This document shows positions 44,301 to 55,900 of a stretch of DNA of 64,000 nt, piece after piece. Source of the stretch: Eucalyptus grandis (Eukaryota > Streptophyta > Magnoliopsida > Myrtales > Myrtaceae); NCBI RefSeq assembly GCF_016545825.1, contig NC_052619.1, forward strand, positions 10,059,501 through 10,123,500. The letters are read 5' to 3'. The first letter of the stretch is position 1. Every line of letters begins with the position of its first letter. Position numbers and translations under genes: made by a program. The notes under the pieces were generated by a model. The model did no database searches, was not told where the DNA came from, and was given only the letters and a program-made list of their open reading frames with translations.

Positions 44301-44906
44301 TGATCTAACGATGCAAACAAGACACCGCCACTACATCAAAAAGAGCCGGTAACTGCAGTAATGCTGCCGACCACCGCTGCTACTACGACACGATGAAGTA
44401 TCAATTGCAATCGAACTGCGCAAAACCTCTAAAGGAAACCAAAATTCAAACTTCCAAACTAAAACAGCATCTACATTACCATTTTCCTAAATCATCAGAA
44501 AGCCCACCGAATTTCCAAAATCTTACCACTCCAGGCACGCACCGACGCTCTCAATTCCGTCACCGTACCCCACTCCGAGCCAAACCCACTCACCCGGATC
44601 CAACTCCGGCCCGAACCCAAAAACCCAAATCGAGAAAACACCCCGCCCAGATCCAAACAAACGCCGCTTCAACACACGCGTCTCGACCGAGCCACACAGA
44701 ACCGACCGGAGATTCGGGGGGTAGGAGCGAGCCCCGAGATCGGGTTCTTTTGTTTACCTGGGATTGTGAAACGGCCCGACCTTGTTGGCGTAGAGAGGGA
44801 CCGGGTCTCCGTCCTTGTACCGGTGATCGGAACCGTCCGATCTCGCCGGAGAGCAAAGCGACGCCATCAGGACGGCGACGGCCAGCACCGCCATTGGCTT
44901 CCCCAT
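41388..44906 (-). CDS. Transmembrane 9 superfamily member (nonaspanin/EMP70)
   Basis: Seven exons join in frame: 44758-44906, 43928-43968, 43251-43833, 42975-43112, 42701-42857, 42134-42618, 41388-41607. The product is 590 aa, the usual length of the short plant TM9SF class. A signal peptide (about residues 1-23, hydrophobic Val-Leu-Ala-Val-Ala-Val-Leu core) is followed by a lumenal domain with Tyr-Lys-Asp-Gly-Asp-Pro-Val-Pro-Leu-Tyr and Ser-Glu-Thr-Tyr-Arg-Tyr-Phe-Asp-Leu-Pro-Phe-Cys, both hallmarks of the family. About nine membrane segments follow, beginning near His-Trp-Phe-Ser-Ile-Ile-Asn-Ser. The tail ends Lys-Cys-Glu, matching the Lys-X-Asp/Glu Golgi-retention signal known in plant EMP proteins. 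It probably resides in Golgi membranes and helps sort membrane cargo. The start is the first ATG after a CT-rich leader. Confidence 0.95.
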
Positions 44907-44951
44907 TGCCTCTCCCCTTCTCGCCGACAACTTACCAGAGACACCCAGTGA

Positions 44952-44978
44952 TAGAGAGAGAGAGAGAGAGAGAGAGAG
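44952..44978. repeat. GA microsatellite in the 5' leader of the TM9SF gene
   Basis: About 13 GA units on the plus strand, that is CT on the coding strand, some 46 bp upstream of the start codon. Confidence 0.9.
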
Positions 44979-44979
44979 G

Positions 44980-46092
44980 GGGAGATCTCGGGCTGGTTCT
45001 CTGGTTCGGTGCTGTTTTTATCTGGGGGAAATATGGCAATGTACGTACGTCGGATTTGGAAGAGAGCTTGGGCTGTTTGGTGAGTTATACGAAAAATACA
45101 AAAAATAAATAAAAATAAACACAAAAAAAAATATCGATTTTATTAATTAAAGGTTTCGAGGAGGAAATAATGGCGTAATAATGAGGGGGTTTTCGTTGAA
45201 TGAATGGTCAGATTTGAGGGAGAGAGATGGGGCGCCCGTCGGGAGGAGCGATGCTTCAACTGCAGGCTTCCCTTCCTTCCCTCCGGAGGCGTTTTCTTTG
45301 TTTTAAAATTGTTTCCGTCCTTTTCTTTTTTTCGGGCTTCCTGACGTGCCACCGACGTTTTCCGTGCCACCTCCTCCTAGGCGGAAGAGCGCATGTCATG
45401 TCATGCGGGGGTCGCACTTCGCATTACAAGACATGTGGCGGAATTTTTAATTACTGCTTTTTTAAGCCCGAGCGAGATCCACGAGAGAGGATGCATTTTG
45501 GGAAATTGGCGATATCACGTGATTATAGTTAGTGAATAAACTGACTTGATTTAAAGAGATAATTAGCTGGTTAGCTTAATTTCCTCTAATTCTTTCGGTC
45601 TTCCGGTGGTCCCGGTTGGCCGGAAATTTAATAGGGAATGGTCTGGTGGGGGTTTTTGGTCCTTAGAATTGGAGGTACTTAGGGCGCACGCGAACCGAAT
45701 TACAAGCAAAACCCGTCCTAAGCATTCCCTCTGCTTACTCCTCGAAGCCCCCATTAATTTACCCGATTAAGTCCGAGATTAGAGCGGTCAACGCCTAGGG
45801 AATTTCGTCAGTGGATCTGACTGATTGAATCCCGCGGCCTAATCGTCCCCCTCAAGTCCCGGGTCGCGACGCATCCGGGGGTCAATAATCATCGAAATCA
45901 TTCCCACGACTCGCCTAATGCAAGGCGACAGGTCGCCTCAACCTAAAAGCGCCAACCCAACTGACGGACTTAGTACAAAGAATTGAATCAGCGAAAGCGA
46001 AAGTATTCCGTTTTTGGTCAGGATTTACAAGAAACCCGAGAACAAAAGAATTTCGTAAGACTAGAGAGAGAGAGAGTCACCATCGGCTCCCA
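44980..46092. other. Intergenic, TM9SF promoter and flank of the FLA pair
   Basis: The left part should carry the TM9SF promoter. No TATA box stands out, although CTGTTTTTATCT lies near 45010. The right part is 3' flank of the minus-strand fasciclin-like gene. No gene, RNA or mobile element recognised. Confidence 0.45.
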
Positions 46093-47327
46093 TCATGGGC
46101 CGTGGCCATCTTCGATCTGGGTGGGCCCGAGCCCACACCCGCCGGTCTCTTCCAAGGACTCCGATGCGTCCCCAGCCGACCGATCCTCGCTCCCGCCATC
46201 GTCGACCGGTGCGCCGGCCGCGGGGCCGGGGCTGCGGCCGGGGGAGAGGGGCCCAACCTGGAGGTGCGAGAACGGCAGGAACAGGCTGTGCACGACGACC
46301 CGCGCGTTCCTGATCACCTCCGGGATCTTGACGCGGGCGCGGTTGATCTGGACCGTCCCCCCCGCGGGCCCACCAGCGCTGGTCACCACCAGATCCTGCC
46401 CTTCCGCCATCGTCCCCAGCGTGGACCCCACCGGGAGGTTCCGCAGGTCGTCCCCCGCGAGGTACCGGTCCGGCACGATGTGGAAGCCCACGTCGCCCGC
46501 GTAGTTGTGCGGGTCGGAGAAGATGAAGTCGTCCTCCATCGCGAAGATCGTCGCGTTCTCCAGGGCGACCAGCTCCGCGAACTTCGCCTTCATCGCGAGC
46601 GCCACGACGCCGTACCCGCCGCCCCGCAGCCGGAGCATGGCGTCCCGGAGCATCATGCTCATGATCAGCGGAGGCGGACCCGTGAAGGAAGGAGGCGCAG
46701 CCTCGAACGACGGCCGCGGGGAGGCGTCGGTGCAGGAGGACGGCGAGAGTGGGGAGACGGGGCCGTCGAGGCCGTGGACGATCATGATGCCGTTGTCGAA
46801 CAGGTCGGGCCGCGTGACCTCGGCGCCGTCGATGAAGATCCTCGTGGCATTGGCGAAGCGATCGGAGGCGGCGGTCACGGTAACGCAGTGGCGGGGGTTG
46901 ATGGTCTCGATCTTGGTGCCGAAGGTGAGGCTCTGGAGGGTGGAGGAGGAGTAGAAGCCGGGGACGACGTGCTCGGCGAGGAGGCGGGGGAGGAGGCAGG
47001 CGGCGCAGGACTCGACGGAGGGGTCGGAGGGGGCGAAGATGGTGACGGGGCCGTTCCAGCGGGAGAGGGCGGGGTACTGGGAGAGGGCGGCGCCGACGGA
47101 GATGGAGAGCTCCTGGAAGCCGAGGTGGGCGAGGATCTGCTGGAGGAGGGGGCCGGAGGAGAGGGGGACGTCGCGGAACCGGGGGTAGCCGAAGTCCGAG
47201 AGCGACGGCGGCGGCGGCGGAGGGGAGGCGGGAGGAAGGCGCCGCCGCCGGTGGTTGCGGCGGCGGCGGAGGAGGAGAAGATGACGGAGAGCGCGAGGAA
47301 CGCGAGCTGCAGAGAGCGAAGGGCCAT
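46093..47327 (-). pseudogene. Fasciclin-like protein gene with a frameshift after the signal peptide
   Basis: From ATG at 47327 the frame gives a good signal peptide (Met-Ala-Leu-Arg-Ser-Leu-Gln-Leu-Ala-Phe-Leu) but then runs into arginine/serine-rich nonsense. The true protein continues in another frame from about 47215 to the stop at 46093, with a FAS1 domain (Thr-Ile-Phe-Ala-Pro-Ser-Asp near 47023-47043) and a second FAS1-like part ending His-Ser-Leu-Phe-Leu-Pro-Phe. The shift lies in GC-rich GGC/CCG tracts at about 47205-47275. No intron signal or upstream in-frame ATG explains it. Either the allele is broken or a base was lost in sequencing a homopurine/GC repeat. Otherwise it is a full-length sister of the gene at 47804-48982, with about 410 codons in all. 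Confidence 0.75.
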
Positions 47328-47736
47328 GTTGCGATGCGCGCGAGTTGACGGACGGGGGAGTTGGAGAAGAAATGCGCGAATCTGTTTAAAGCGTTTGAGA
47401 TATAACGGAACTCTTTTGGCGGCCCGGGCGGCGGTTATTGTTCACGCGCCACAAAGATTCAGCGAATGGGAAGCAATTGGCATTGAGGTCCTCTTACGGC
47501 GTCGTTTGCTAAGCAAGCGCAAACGGGCTGAGAAAGAGTTTTCAGTTTTCCCGCCAATTGAAAAGCCTCGTGTAGCAGCAGTACCGGACGGCTCGAACGT
47601 ACGGATCGCCCACGCGCGCTCTCTCGAACTCGCAGTTCACTCGCGCTAACAAACTCGCCGAGTCGCTAACCGCCTCTTCACCTTCTCCAACGTACTCCTC
47701 CACCATAACTCCTCGTGCTCATACTCAAAATCAGTC

Positions 47737-47779
<43 letters not shown>

Positions 47780-47803
47780 GATTTCTCTCAGTTCCTTCCA
47801 GCC
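47328..47803. promoter_or_regulatory. Shared divergent promoter of two fasciclin-like genes
   Basis: Only 476 bp separate the start codons of the head-to-head paralogues. On the right side a 40-bp CT microsatellite (about 47739-47778) lies just before the plus-strand ATG. A TTTAAACAG-like sequence near 47380 on the minus strand might serve the other gene. No clear TATA box was found, so the core promoters are undefined. Confidence 0.5.
47739..47778. repeat. CT microsatellite in the leader of the fasciclin-like gene
   Basis: About 20 CT units ending 25 bp before the start codon at 47804. Confidence 0.95.
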
Positions 47804-48982
47804 ATGGCGATCGAGTCTCTGCAGCTCTCGATCCTCATCGCAGCCATCTTCTTCTCCGCAACCACGACCTCCATGGACGAAGATCTCTTCGCCTCGCCGC
47901 AGTCTCAAGCGCGGCGGCCGGAGCTGATCCGTGACGACTCGCTCTCGCCGACCTCGCTCCTCGAGCCCATCCTCTCCCACCTCGGCTTCCACGACCTCGC
48001 CATGGCGGTCCCCTCCCTGACCGACTCGCCGTCGTTCACGACGTGGAACGGTCCCTCCACCCTCTTCGCCCCCTCCGACTCCTCCCTCAAGTCCTGCGCC
48101 TCCTGCTCCGTCCCCCGCATCCTCAGCGAGCACATCGTCCCCGGCCTCTTCAGCTTCGGCTACCTCCAGAAGCTCGCCTTCGGCACCAAGGTCGAGACGA
48201 TGAGCCCCGGCCACTGCCTCACCGTCACTTCGGCCACTCACCGCGTTACCAACACCACCAGGATCTTCATCGACGGCGTCGAGATCTCTCGCCCCGACAT
48301 GTTCAACAACGGAATCGTCGTCGTCCACGGCCTCGAAGGCTTCATCGCGCCGCTGTCCCCTTTCTCCTGCAGCATCGAGAAGATGACGTCCCTGGCGTTC
48401 CCGTTCTCGCTCCCGCCGCCGGTGTCCTCCTCCTTCTCTCCTTCGCCGCTCATGCGCCTGATGCTGCGCGACGCGGTGCTGCGCCTCCGGACCAGCGGCT
48501 TCGGCATCCTGGCGCTCGCGATCAAGATCAAGTACCCCGAGCTGGTGAATCTCCAGAACGCGACCATCTTCACCGTCGACGACTTCTCGATCTTCACCGG
48601 CGCGATCAGCTACGTCAACAACGTGCGGTTCCACATCGTGCCCAACCGGTACCTCGCGATGGCCGACCTGGAGAGACTGCCGGCGGGGACGGTGCTGCCG
48701 TCCCTGGAGGCGGGCCAGTATCTGGCCGTGACGACGGCAGGTGGGCCGGCGACGATGAGGATCAACTACGTGAGGATGAAGAGCCCCGACGTGATGAGGA
48801 ATCAGAAGGTCGTGGTGCACTCCTTGTTCCTGCCGTTCCCTCATCTTCACCCGGCGTCCCTCGATGGACTGATCAACGGTCAAGATCACGTCGAGGAGAA
48901 CGTCGCCGCCGCTAACCAGGGCATGAAGGACTCGTGCGCTGCTCTTGAGGAGAATGGAGGTTGCGAGGTGATTCCTCCATGA
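47804..48982 (+). CDS. Fasciclin-like arabinogalactan protein (FLA20/21-like), two FAS1 domains
   Basis: Single exon, 392 aa, with ATG in good context (AGCCATGGCG). A signal peptide spans about residues 1-23. The first FAS1 domain runs about 48-190, with its H1 motif Thr-Leu-Phe-Ala-Pro-Ser-Asp at 86-92 and H2-like Val-Val-Val-His-Gly-Leu near 172-177. A second, more divergent FAS1 part (about 215-345) has Asn-Ala-Thr-Ile-Phe-Thr-Val-Asp-Asp and ends Val-Val-Val-His-Ser-Leu-Phe-Leu-Pro-Phe. Arabinogalactan-type Pro/Ala/Ser glycomodules are sparse and I see no strong GPI signal at the C-terminus, as in the divergent plant FLA group D. It should be a secreted or cell-surface adhesion-type glycoprotein. 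Its diverged sister lies head-to-head on the minus strand. Confidence 0.88.
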   Translation: MAIESLQLSILIAAIFFSATTTSMDEDLFASPQSQARRPELIRDDSLSPTSLLEPILSHLGFHDLAMAVPSLTDSPSFTTWNGPSTLFAPSDSSLKSCASCSVPRILSEHIVPGLFSFGYLQKLAFGTKVETMSPGHCLTVTSATHRVTNTTRIFIDGVEISRPDMFNNGIVVVHGLEGFIAPLSPFSCSIEKMTSLAFPFSLPPPVSSSFSPSPLMRLMLRDAVLRLRTSGFGILALAIKIKYPELVNLQNATIFTVDDFSIFTGAISYVNNVRFHIVPNRYLAMADLERLPAGTVLPSLEAGQYLAVTTAGGPATMRINYVRMKSPDVMRNQKVVVHSLFLPFPHLHPASLDGLINGQDHVEENVAAANQGMKDSCAALEENGGCEVIPP

Positions 48983-49956
48983 AAATTTCCACTGTTTGTG
49001 ACGCTTTCTTTTGCCGCCTTAGGTCATTTCTACTTTCCCGCTCCCCTTGGTGCAGAGTCGTTCAGGGTGCTTTCGGTTTTTTCGGTCTCCTTTCTTTTTT
49101 TTTCCTTTGAATTGTGGGACTTGCTTCAATAAAAATTGAACTGCATGCCGAGGAATGAGTGGGTAACATCAAATTCTGCTGTTTACGGCCTGTCGATTTG
49201 CTAGTAGAGGATGGACTTTGATGCCTTCTTTTGTCTATCCGTTTCATCCGCTGGCAGTTTAATACCTTATAGACCTTTGGAAAAACGCCATACAGGGAAC
49301 ACACAGTAGTCCAAACCACAAATAAGAGTAGATCACCAGAAAGATTCAAGTACGGCTCGTTGCCGTGCTTTGGCCTTGAAAAATCAAAGCTTTCGACCAA
49401 AGACATCACCACATGGAAAAGAGCAGAAATGGAAGGCGAGTTACTATCACCTTACCTTGAAAGTTCTATACACGCATAACCGAAAGAGCTAGCTGTTAGC
49501 CGGGCTCCCGAGTTGGACAGTGGTTACCACCAAATAAACCATTAAACCAACCAAAATTGACTAACAAATATTTCACAAGCTATTACTACATAAATTGAAA
49601 AGAATTATCACACATCATGTACAACAGATTCACGGTTCCTCTTCCCACCAGTCGGAAAAAAAAAAGAAAAAACAAAGAAAGTGGCCCCAAAAAAAAAAAA
49701 GAACCTAGTAATACATTTCGTGCGGAAATACACTGTCGCTTCAAAAAATCTTCAATATAGCTTTGATTGGGAAGAGAACATGAACAAAATCAGGCACGGC
49801 TGATGCACGGCATTTGAAAAGGGCTTCAACCTCTTTGGAGACTGCCACATGACAAACGCAGATCCCCAATCTTGCCACTTCATTCCTATCACGAGAAACT
49901 TGAAAGAAGCTCCATGGAAGCTCTGGTTAATCTCAACATCAGAGAATTCAAATTTC
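48983..49956. other. Convergent 3' flanks
   Basis: This holds the 3' UTR of the fasciclin-like gene (AATAAAAATTGAAC near 49125 is a plausible polyadenylation signal) and the 3' UTR of the minus-strand kinase gene. No other gene seen. Confidence 0.5.
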
Positions 49957-52900
49957 TCAAGAGGATATCGGTTCGTATGGATATGACAGCCACGGGTGCT
50001 TCAAAGCGTCAGCAGCAGTGGGGCGTTTCTTTGGATTTACCTCAAGTAGATGGGAGACAAAGTCAATAAATCCTTGGTCCCCCATAGGCAATCGGTGCCT
50101 TAAAGACGTCTTCTTTGGTATCAGATATTCCAGTCTGTTGGTATCCTGAGAATCAAAGAGCAGAATGCATCGAATTTATCTTAGATGATACCTATCCTTA
50201 CAAGATTACGACACAGACATGAATCGATGTGCTTGCCACCACAAGCACCATCCTATTTTCAACAAGCACACAACAGGAAATCCCAGAATGGAGAACTGAC
50301 ATTCCTACAAACCTCATCACACCAGATAAACGTTACAGGACGCAAACCAACTACAGCTTTACAAGCAAGAAACCAGACCAACAATGGAAGGAGAATGCTG
50401 TGATGAAGCTCTTTCAAGAGAAAATGGACTGTGACTCAAGACAGCAAGAAATAGTAATTGAGTTACGAGGGAAAATGTATCTGGAATCCTAGAAATAAGT
50501 AACTTTGCGAGCAGCAAAGCAATGTACACAGATGCTCCCCCAGACAAAATCAAAGCACAAATCTATTGTTTCATCCATGCAAGATGTAACCGCCCTCATA
50601 AAAAGAGGGGTAATTGGCAAACACCACAGATAGATATTGACAACGAGCTGATAACACCACTACCAAATACAAATGCCAAGCATAGTTTCCTTCCACTTTC
50701 CATGGTAAATGATGAATGACCAAGAGAACCTTATGCAGGATGCTAGAAGCATTGAGCCTTCAACATAACAAAATTTGTTACCTGATTCCGCTCATACAGC
50801 ATATGATTTTTCGTAAAGTATTTGTACGTGTCTCTGCCTTTTGCTAGCATGTCTTGATTGAGGGAGCCAATAATCCCAATGACACGTGCAAGTAGTGTTG
50901 CAGGTGAGTCATTTTGGAAGAGAACCTAATCAAAATGCCATATTAATTCAATCAATCTGCACCAGAGTCATAATAATGGTGCATGCACCTATACCAGTGA
51001 TAATTCACAATAAATTATGAGAAAGAATTGCATTGAAATCAACCAGAAAGACACGTTCTAATTAGTGTCACAAGCCAAAAGAGACTCAGACAATTACGAA
51101 GTTTAAAATTTACAATTTCAATCCCACACCATCATTGAAAAATACAAAAAGAGATGCAACATCAAAAATGTTTCCAAGCTACCAATAAGTTTTTTCCATA
51201 GAAATAACCACCAAAGGGCAAGTTTCAATGAGAGATATAACAATTCCAGCAATCCCACCAGTCAATGCACACAAAAAAAGAACAAAATCACAAATAATAT
51301 AGAGCTATCATTTACCATGCAAACCATAAAATTATGCAGCAATATTAAGAACCCATATTTTACAGAGAAGCCACTAGAGAGAGTTGATGAGCAAGCACTA
51401 AACTGATTTAACTGAGTTGACATCACACCAGAAGACATTCTTCAATGCACTTTCATAAAAAGAAACTGTTTGATCACACGCCATGGCAATTTATTGTCAA
51501 GTAGGCTAGAAACGTCTAAAGCTCTCAGCAAACATCAAGTATTGCCCTAAAAAATGCTGGTTTTCTTCTAGGCTCTCAAGTCACCACCGAAAACAGTCCA
51601 TCATTACATTTCCCAATAGACATCTATTTCTCTATAATTTGCCAGTTTTATAGATGGTTAATCAGAATGTTGTGGAAGGATCAATTTCCCAAATTGCACC
51701 TTCTTTATATAAATCTCAGTCTTGCACACTACTAGCAAATCACACATAGTGAGACCTTTTACTGACACCTGTCTCCTTGAGTAGTCAACGAAGCAACACG
51801 GCAGAGCTAGAGCTGTGGACAGCCGGCCTGCTTTCAGGCTTGAAAGAGATACACTATTTGTTTGTGCAATTTGCATATGTAGAAAAGGATGTTAACTCTC
51901 AAAGTCAATTATTCACAACCTTAGGAAGATATTTCCACTCAATATACCCAATAATCACAGATGTTTTGACGAAACAGCAGTAAGGTCGCCATTGATGGCA
52001 CATTTTCACACTCATCACGCTTGGAAGTTTTTGAAAGAAGGTATACACAATCGCTTTTCACATCACATTTGATATCATGAATTCAACAGACAGCAGTTTA
52101 AGAAAGACCTCTTAAAATCTCAAATAGTTCCACGCATCAATGGGCTGGGGGAGGGGTAGGAAAGCAAATATTGATTGAGAATAGAACTTACATTTCCAGT
52201 GCAAAGTTCTGCCAATATGCAGCCAAGTGACCATACGTCAATCTTCTTATCATATGGCAATCCCAGAATAACTTCTGGAGCCCGATAAGATCGTGACTGA
52301 ACATAGGAGCATAAATGATCTGTTTCAAAACAACTACTCCCGAGATCAATGACCTTTACTTCACATCTGCTGTAGCTTTTTACCAATATATTCTCGGGCT
52401 TGAGATCACAGTGGATGAGGCCAAGGCCATGCAAGAATCGAAGTGCTTCCAAACACTGAATAGTTATTGACTGGACAAATCATTACAACACAACATTAGA
52501 TATCCACATTTGAAACAAAATGTGCTTCAGAAAATAGCAAACTGCCAAACCTGCAATCTAGGCATAGTGAAGTAAACTTCCCCTCCAGACTCTCTATTGA
52601 ATTTGTGAAACTCGTATAAGTTTGCTTTAAGTAGTTCGCATACTATCAACAAATGCTCCTGCAAAGCAAGCAAGCTCATTCCATTGAGAAGCCTTCAGAT
52701 TAATAGAAAGTGGATCAAACATGACCAAGGCAATGCAGCAAATCCTTGCTATGATCTAACATAACCACCAAAATCTTGCACAGCAAAATATTCACAGTTA
52801 CCCTCAGGTAAGAACACCATCGAGGAATAGGCTGCTTAGTGCTTAAATAGCATTGAAGTGCCTGCAGTGAAATGTTCTAATGAGCATGCATGATGCAAGT

Positions 52901-55900
52901 ACGACCAACAGCAGCTGGACTGTGTGACCTTCAAGCAGTAAGCAAGCTGGTGACTAGCATGAGGAACTAATTACAAGCAAAGGAATAGCTCTAGGAAACA
53001 TGGATCTTGTGCAGCAAAGGAACTTATAAATTACACGGAAAAATAGGAAGCTTAAAATTTCAGTAACTGCTCCAATCAATAATTGACTCCCTTGTTTTTT
53101 TGCCACTAATGATTTGCCTATTTGGATTACCATAAAGAGGAAATAATATTCAGCCACTTGCATATTGTTCCCACATACCCTCAAATGCATCATGAGAGAT
53201 AAAGTTACAGTAGAAACACATCCTCAAATTGACGTTCATTGAGAAACAAATATCTTCATCCTAGCACTGGAATATTGCTACCAAACTTGTCTTACTTCTA
53301 CAAGACAGATATCATATCAGGCAGCTACAGCCTCAAGTTACCATGCAAAAATAGCAACTCAACAGACAAGTCATGAACGACAAAAAACATCAAGGCTGAT
53401 AGTTCCCAGGGAACACCAACCCCACTCTCATTCATCATCTACACCAGACTTGGTTCAATATCTAACAGGTGACAGCTTAAAACAAGAATCTCACATGTCT
53501 TTGACCAAGATCAGAGCCATATTAGTTCCAAAGCATGAACACTAGAAAGCACCCCCTCCCCAGCCCCCCAGGGGGCCCTCTGTGCCCAACCTCCATAACC
53601 TAATAACCCTTCCTCTTAAATGTGATTACGAATGTGTCACACCGTCACTCTCCAAGAATGTTTGACACTAAAACCTATGAACGAAACCCTTCCTCTTAAA
53701 TGCGATTACGAATGTGTCACACCGTCACTCTCCAAGAATGTTTGACACTAAAACCTATGAACCAAACTAAAAATTCGACTTGGTAGAGAATAATGTATTA
53801 AACAGTTTAAGAAGAAAATTGCCTCTAGCACCTACGAAGTAATCAAGCACAATTTCTGAAAAGAAAAAATCTCTTTTTCCACAAGGACGTAACATAAAGC
53901 TAAGCAGAAAATCCACTTACTCGGTAGTAAAAATAATCATACAAACGGAGGAGGTGGTACTTGTCGCCAGGATCATGTTTGTTGACATACTTGAGAAGCT
54001 TTATTTCATCCAGGCTCTGATCAAAGAAGTCTTTGTTGTTTTTTATAATTTTAACACATACATCCATGCCTGTATGCAGATCATGAGCTTGTATGGCCTT
54101 ACTAAATGCAGCAGAGCCAAGATATTCGGTGACATGATACCGCCCAGCAATGACTGAATTTAAAACAACGTGAAAGTTCTTGTCCTCCTCAAAGCCGGTT
54201 CTGAACATCAGAGAGGACATCCATTCAGAAGTCAATTGACAGCAAGCTTACCAATAATGTATGAGATAACTATAGAACTGACAAAACTTTAGGCTTCAAA
54301 ATCTAACATCGACTTAAATTTCAAACAAATAGTTTTAATGAAGAAAGGGAAAAGAAATAGCAGGTAAAAGTAACACATGCCTGTTTTTCCTGTGGACAAT
54401 CTTGAGATTAAAAGTCTCAAATTCCTCTTCCTGAGCCTTGATTTGCCTTACTTGCTCCTGCACCGCAGCAGCTTCCTCATCCTCCAGGGATGCCACTGCG
54501 TCATCCTCTCTCACAGCTGGCTTTTCATCCTCTTCTTTCTTGATGCAGTCTCTTTCAGCATAACCATAATTTGATAGCGAAGATGGAGAAGAATTTGCCG
54601 ATCTTACAGCATTCGCATTATCTTCATCTCTTGAACTTTTAACAGTGGAAGAGTCGCTGCTTTTCCTTTTCCATGTGGCTAGCATGTCATCAGTTCCCAT
54701 GGAAGCATTCAGTCTCTGCTCAGCTACATCATTCACAACAGCATTGGAGTTCTCTGACCATAAGGATTTGCTAGAGCTTGCATGAAGCAACTGCTCATCC
54801 CTCAATGGAGGAGGGAATGAAAAACCCCCATCTATTTGACCCTTCACTCCTGTTTGTATGCTTTTGTCATTCCCAATGATATATTGGTTGGGATCAAGCT
54901 TATACTTTCTCCTTTGTTCCCTGCTCAACCTATTACTGTAATTTTTATCTGCTTCAATTTTATAGTGTTTGGATGCAGGTCCGACATCATGATCAGGGAT
55001 GTACTCTAAATCTCCCTCGCTGCTGCCCCCAACCAAACTTTCCCGGACTTCGCTACCAAAATCAGCAGCATCACTGTTGATGCCTACACCAATTGATCTA
55101 ACAGAACCGTGTTGATCATCATCAAGACATATATCATCCAGTTGCGGCCTTCCACGATCATTTAGAACTTTCTCATCCCCTAACATGATGAGTTCATCTG
55201 TCTGTGCAACAAAACCTTTCCATACAGGTTCCGCACGCATGAAATTCAGTTCTTCCTCATCCATCAGTTGTCCATCATATTGTGTGATTAAATCATTCTC
55301 CTCCACCCTGCCGTAAACTTCTCTTGCTGACAGCCCCATCGGATCATCTGAAGCTGTAACTGGTTCCACGTTTTTTGATTGAAGAAATCGCTCCCCAGAG
55401 AAGTAAGAATCCTCCTCGGCAAAGGATTGGTCGTCGTCCTCATCTTTAATTTGACCTCCTTCCTGCGGGTCAGGAACACTCCCATGGCCAGTTCCCTTCT
55501 CATTATCACTAGGATAGTCTATTTCATGGGCCAGAAACCAGGTCTCATCCTCAATAGGCTGCCTCATATATCCAACATCATCGTCGTCATCATACTCATC
55601 AGAATCCCAATACTCGTTAGGGTAGTCAATAGACTCACTCAACCCATCTCCAATAGTTGCAAAACCCGAAACCAGATCAGATGTATCCTCTGCGATGCCA
55701 TGACTTACAGATAGCCAATTGCCACCACCAAGCCTTTTCCCACCTAAATCATCAGTTACAAAGTATTAACAATTTTTACAGTTGTAACTGAAATGCAGCC
55801 TCTAGAACAGAAGACAAAATCGTGGTGGGAAAATACGAGGAGAACAGTAAAGAGAGGCCATTCACAGGTGCAAGCACATCCTATACTACTACCTACAACA

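Noticed and set aside
44393..45112. 239-codon plus-strand frame
   Set aside because: It overlaps exon 1, intron 1 and the promoter of the minus-strand TM9SF gene and ends in a GA microsatellite.
46102..47649. 515-codon plus-strand open frame, rich in Glu/Gly/Arg
   Set aside because: It is antisense to the minus-strand fasciclin-like gene. The composition is that of GC-rich complementary codons and no domain is seen.
47777..48889. 370-codon minus-strand open frame
   Set aside because: It is antisense to the intact fasciclin-like gene, with His/Arg/Asp-rich nonsense composition.
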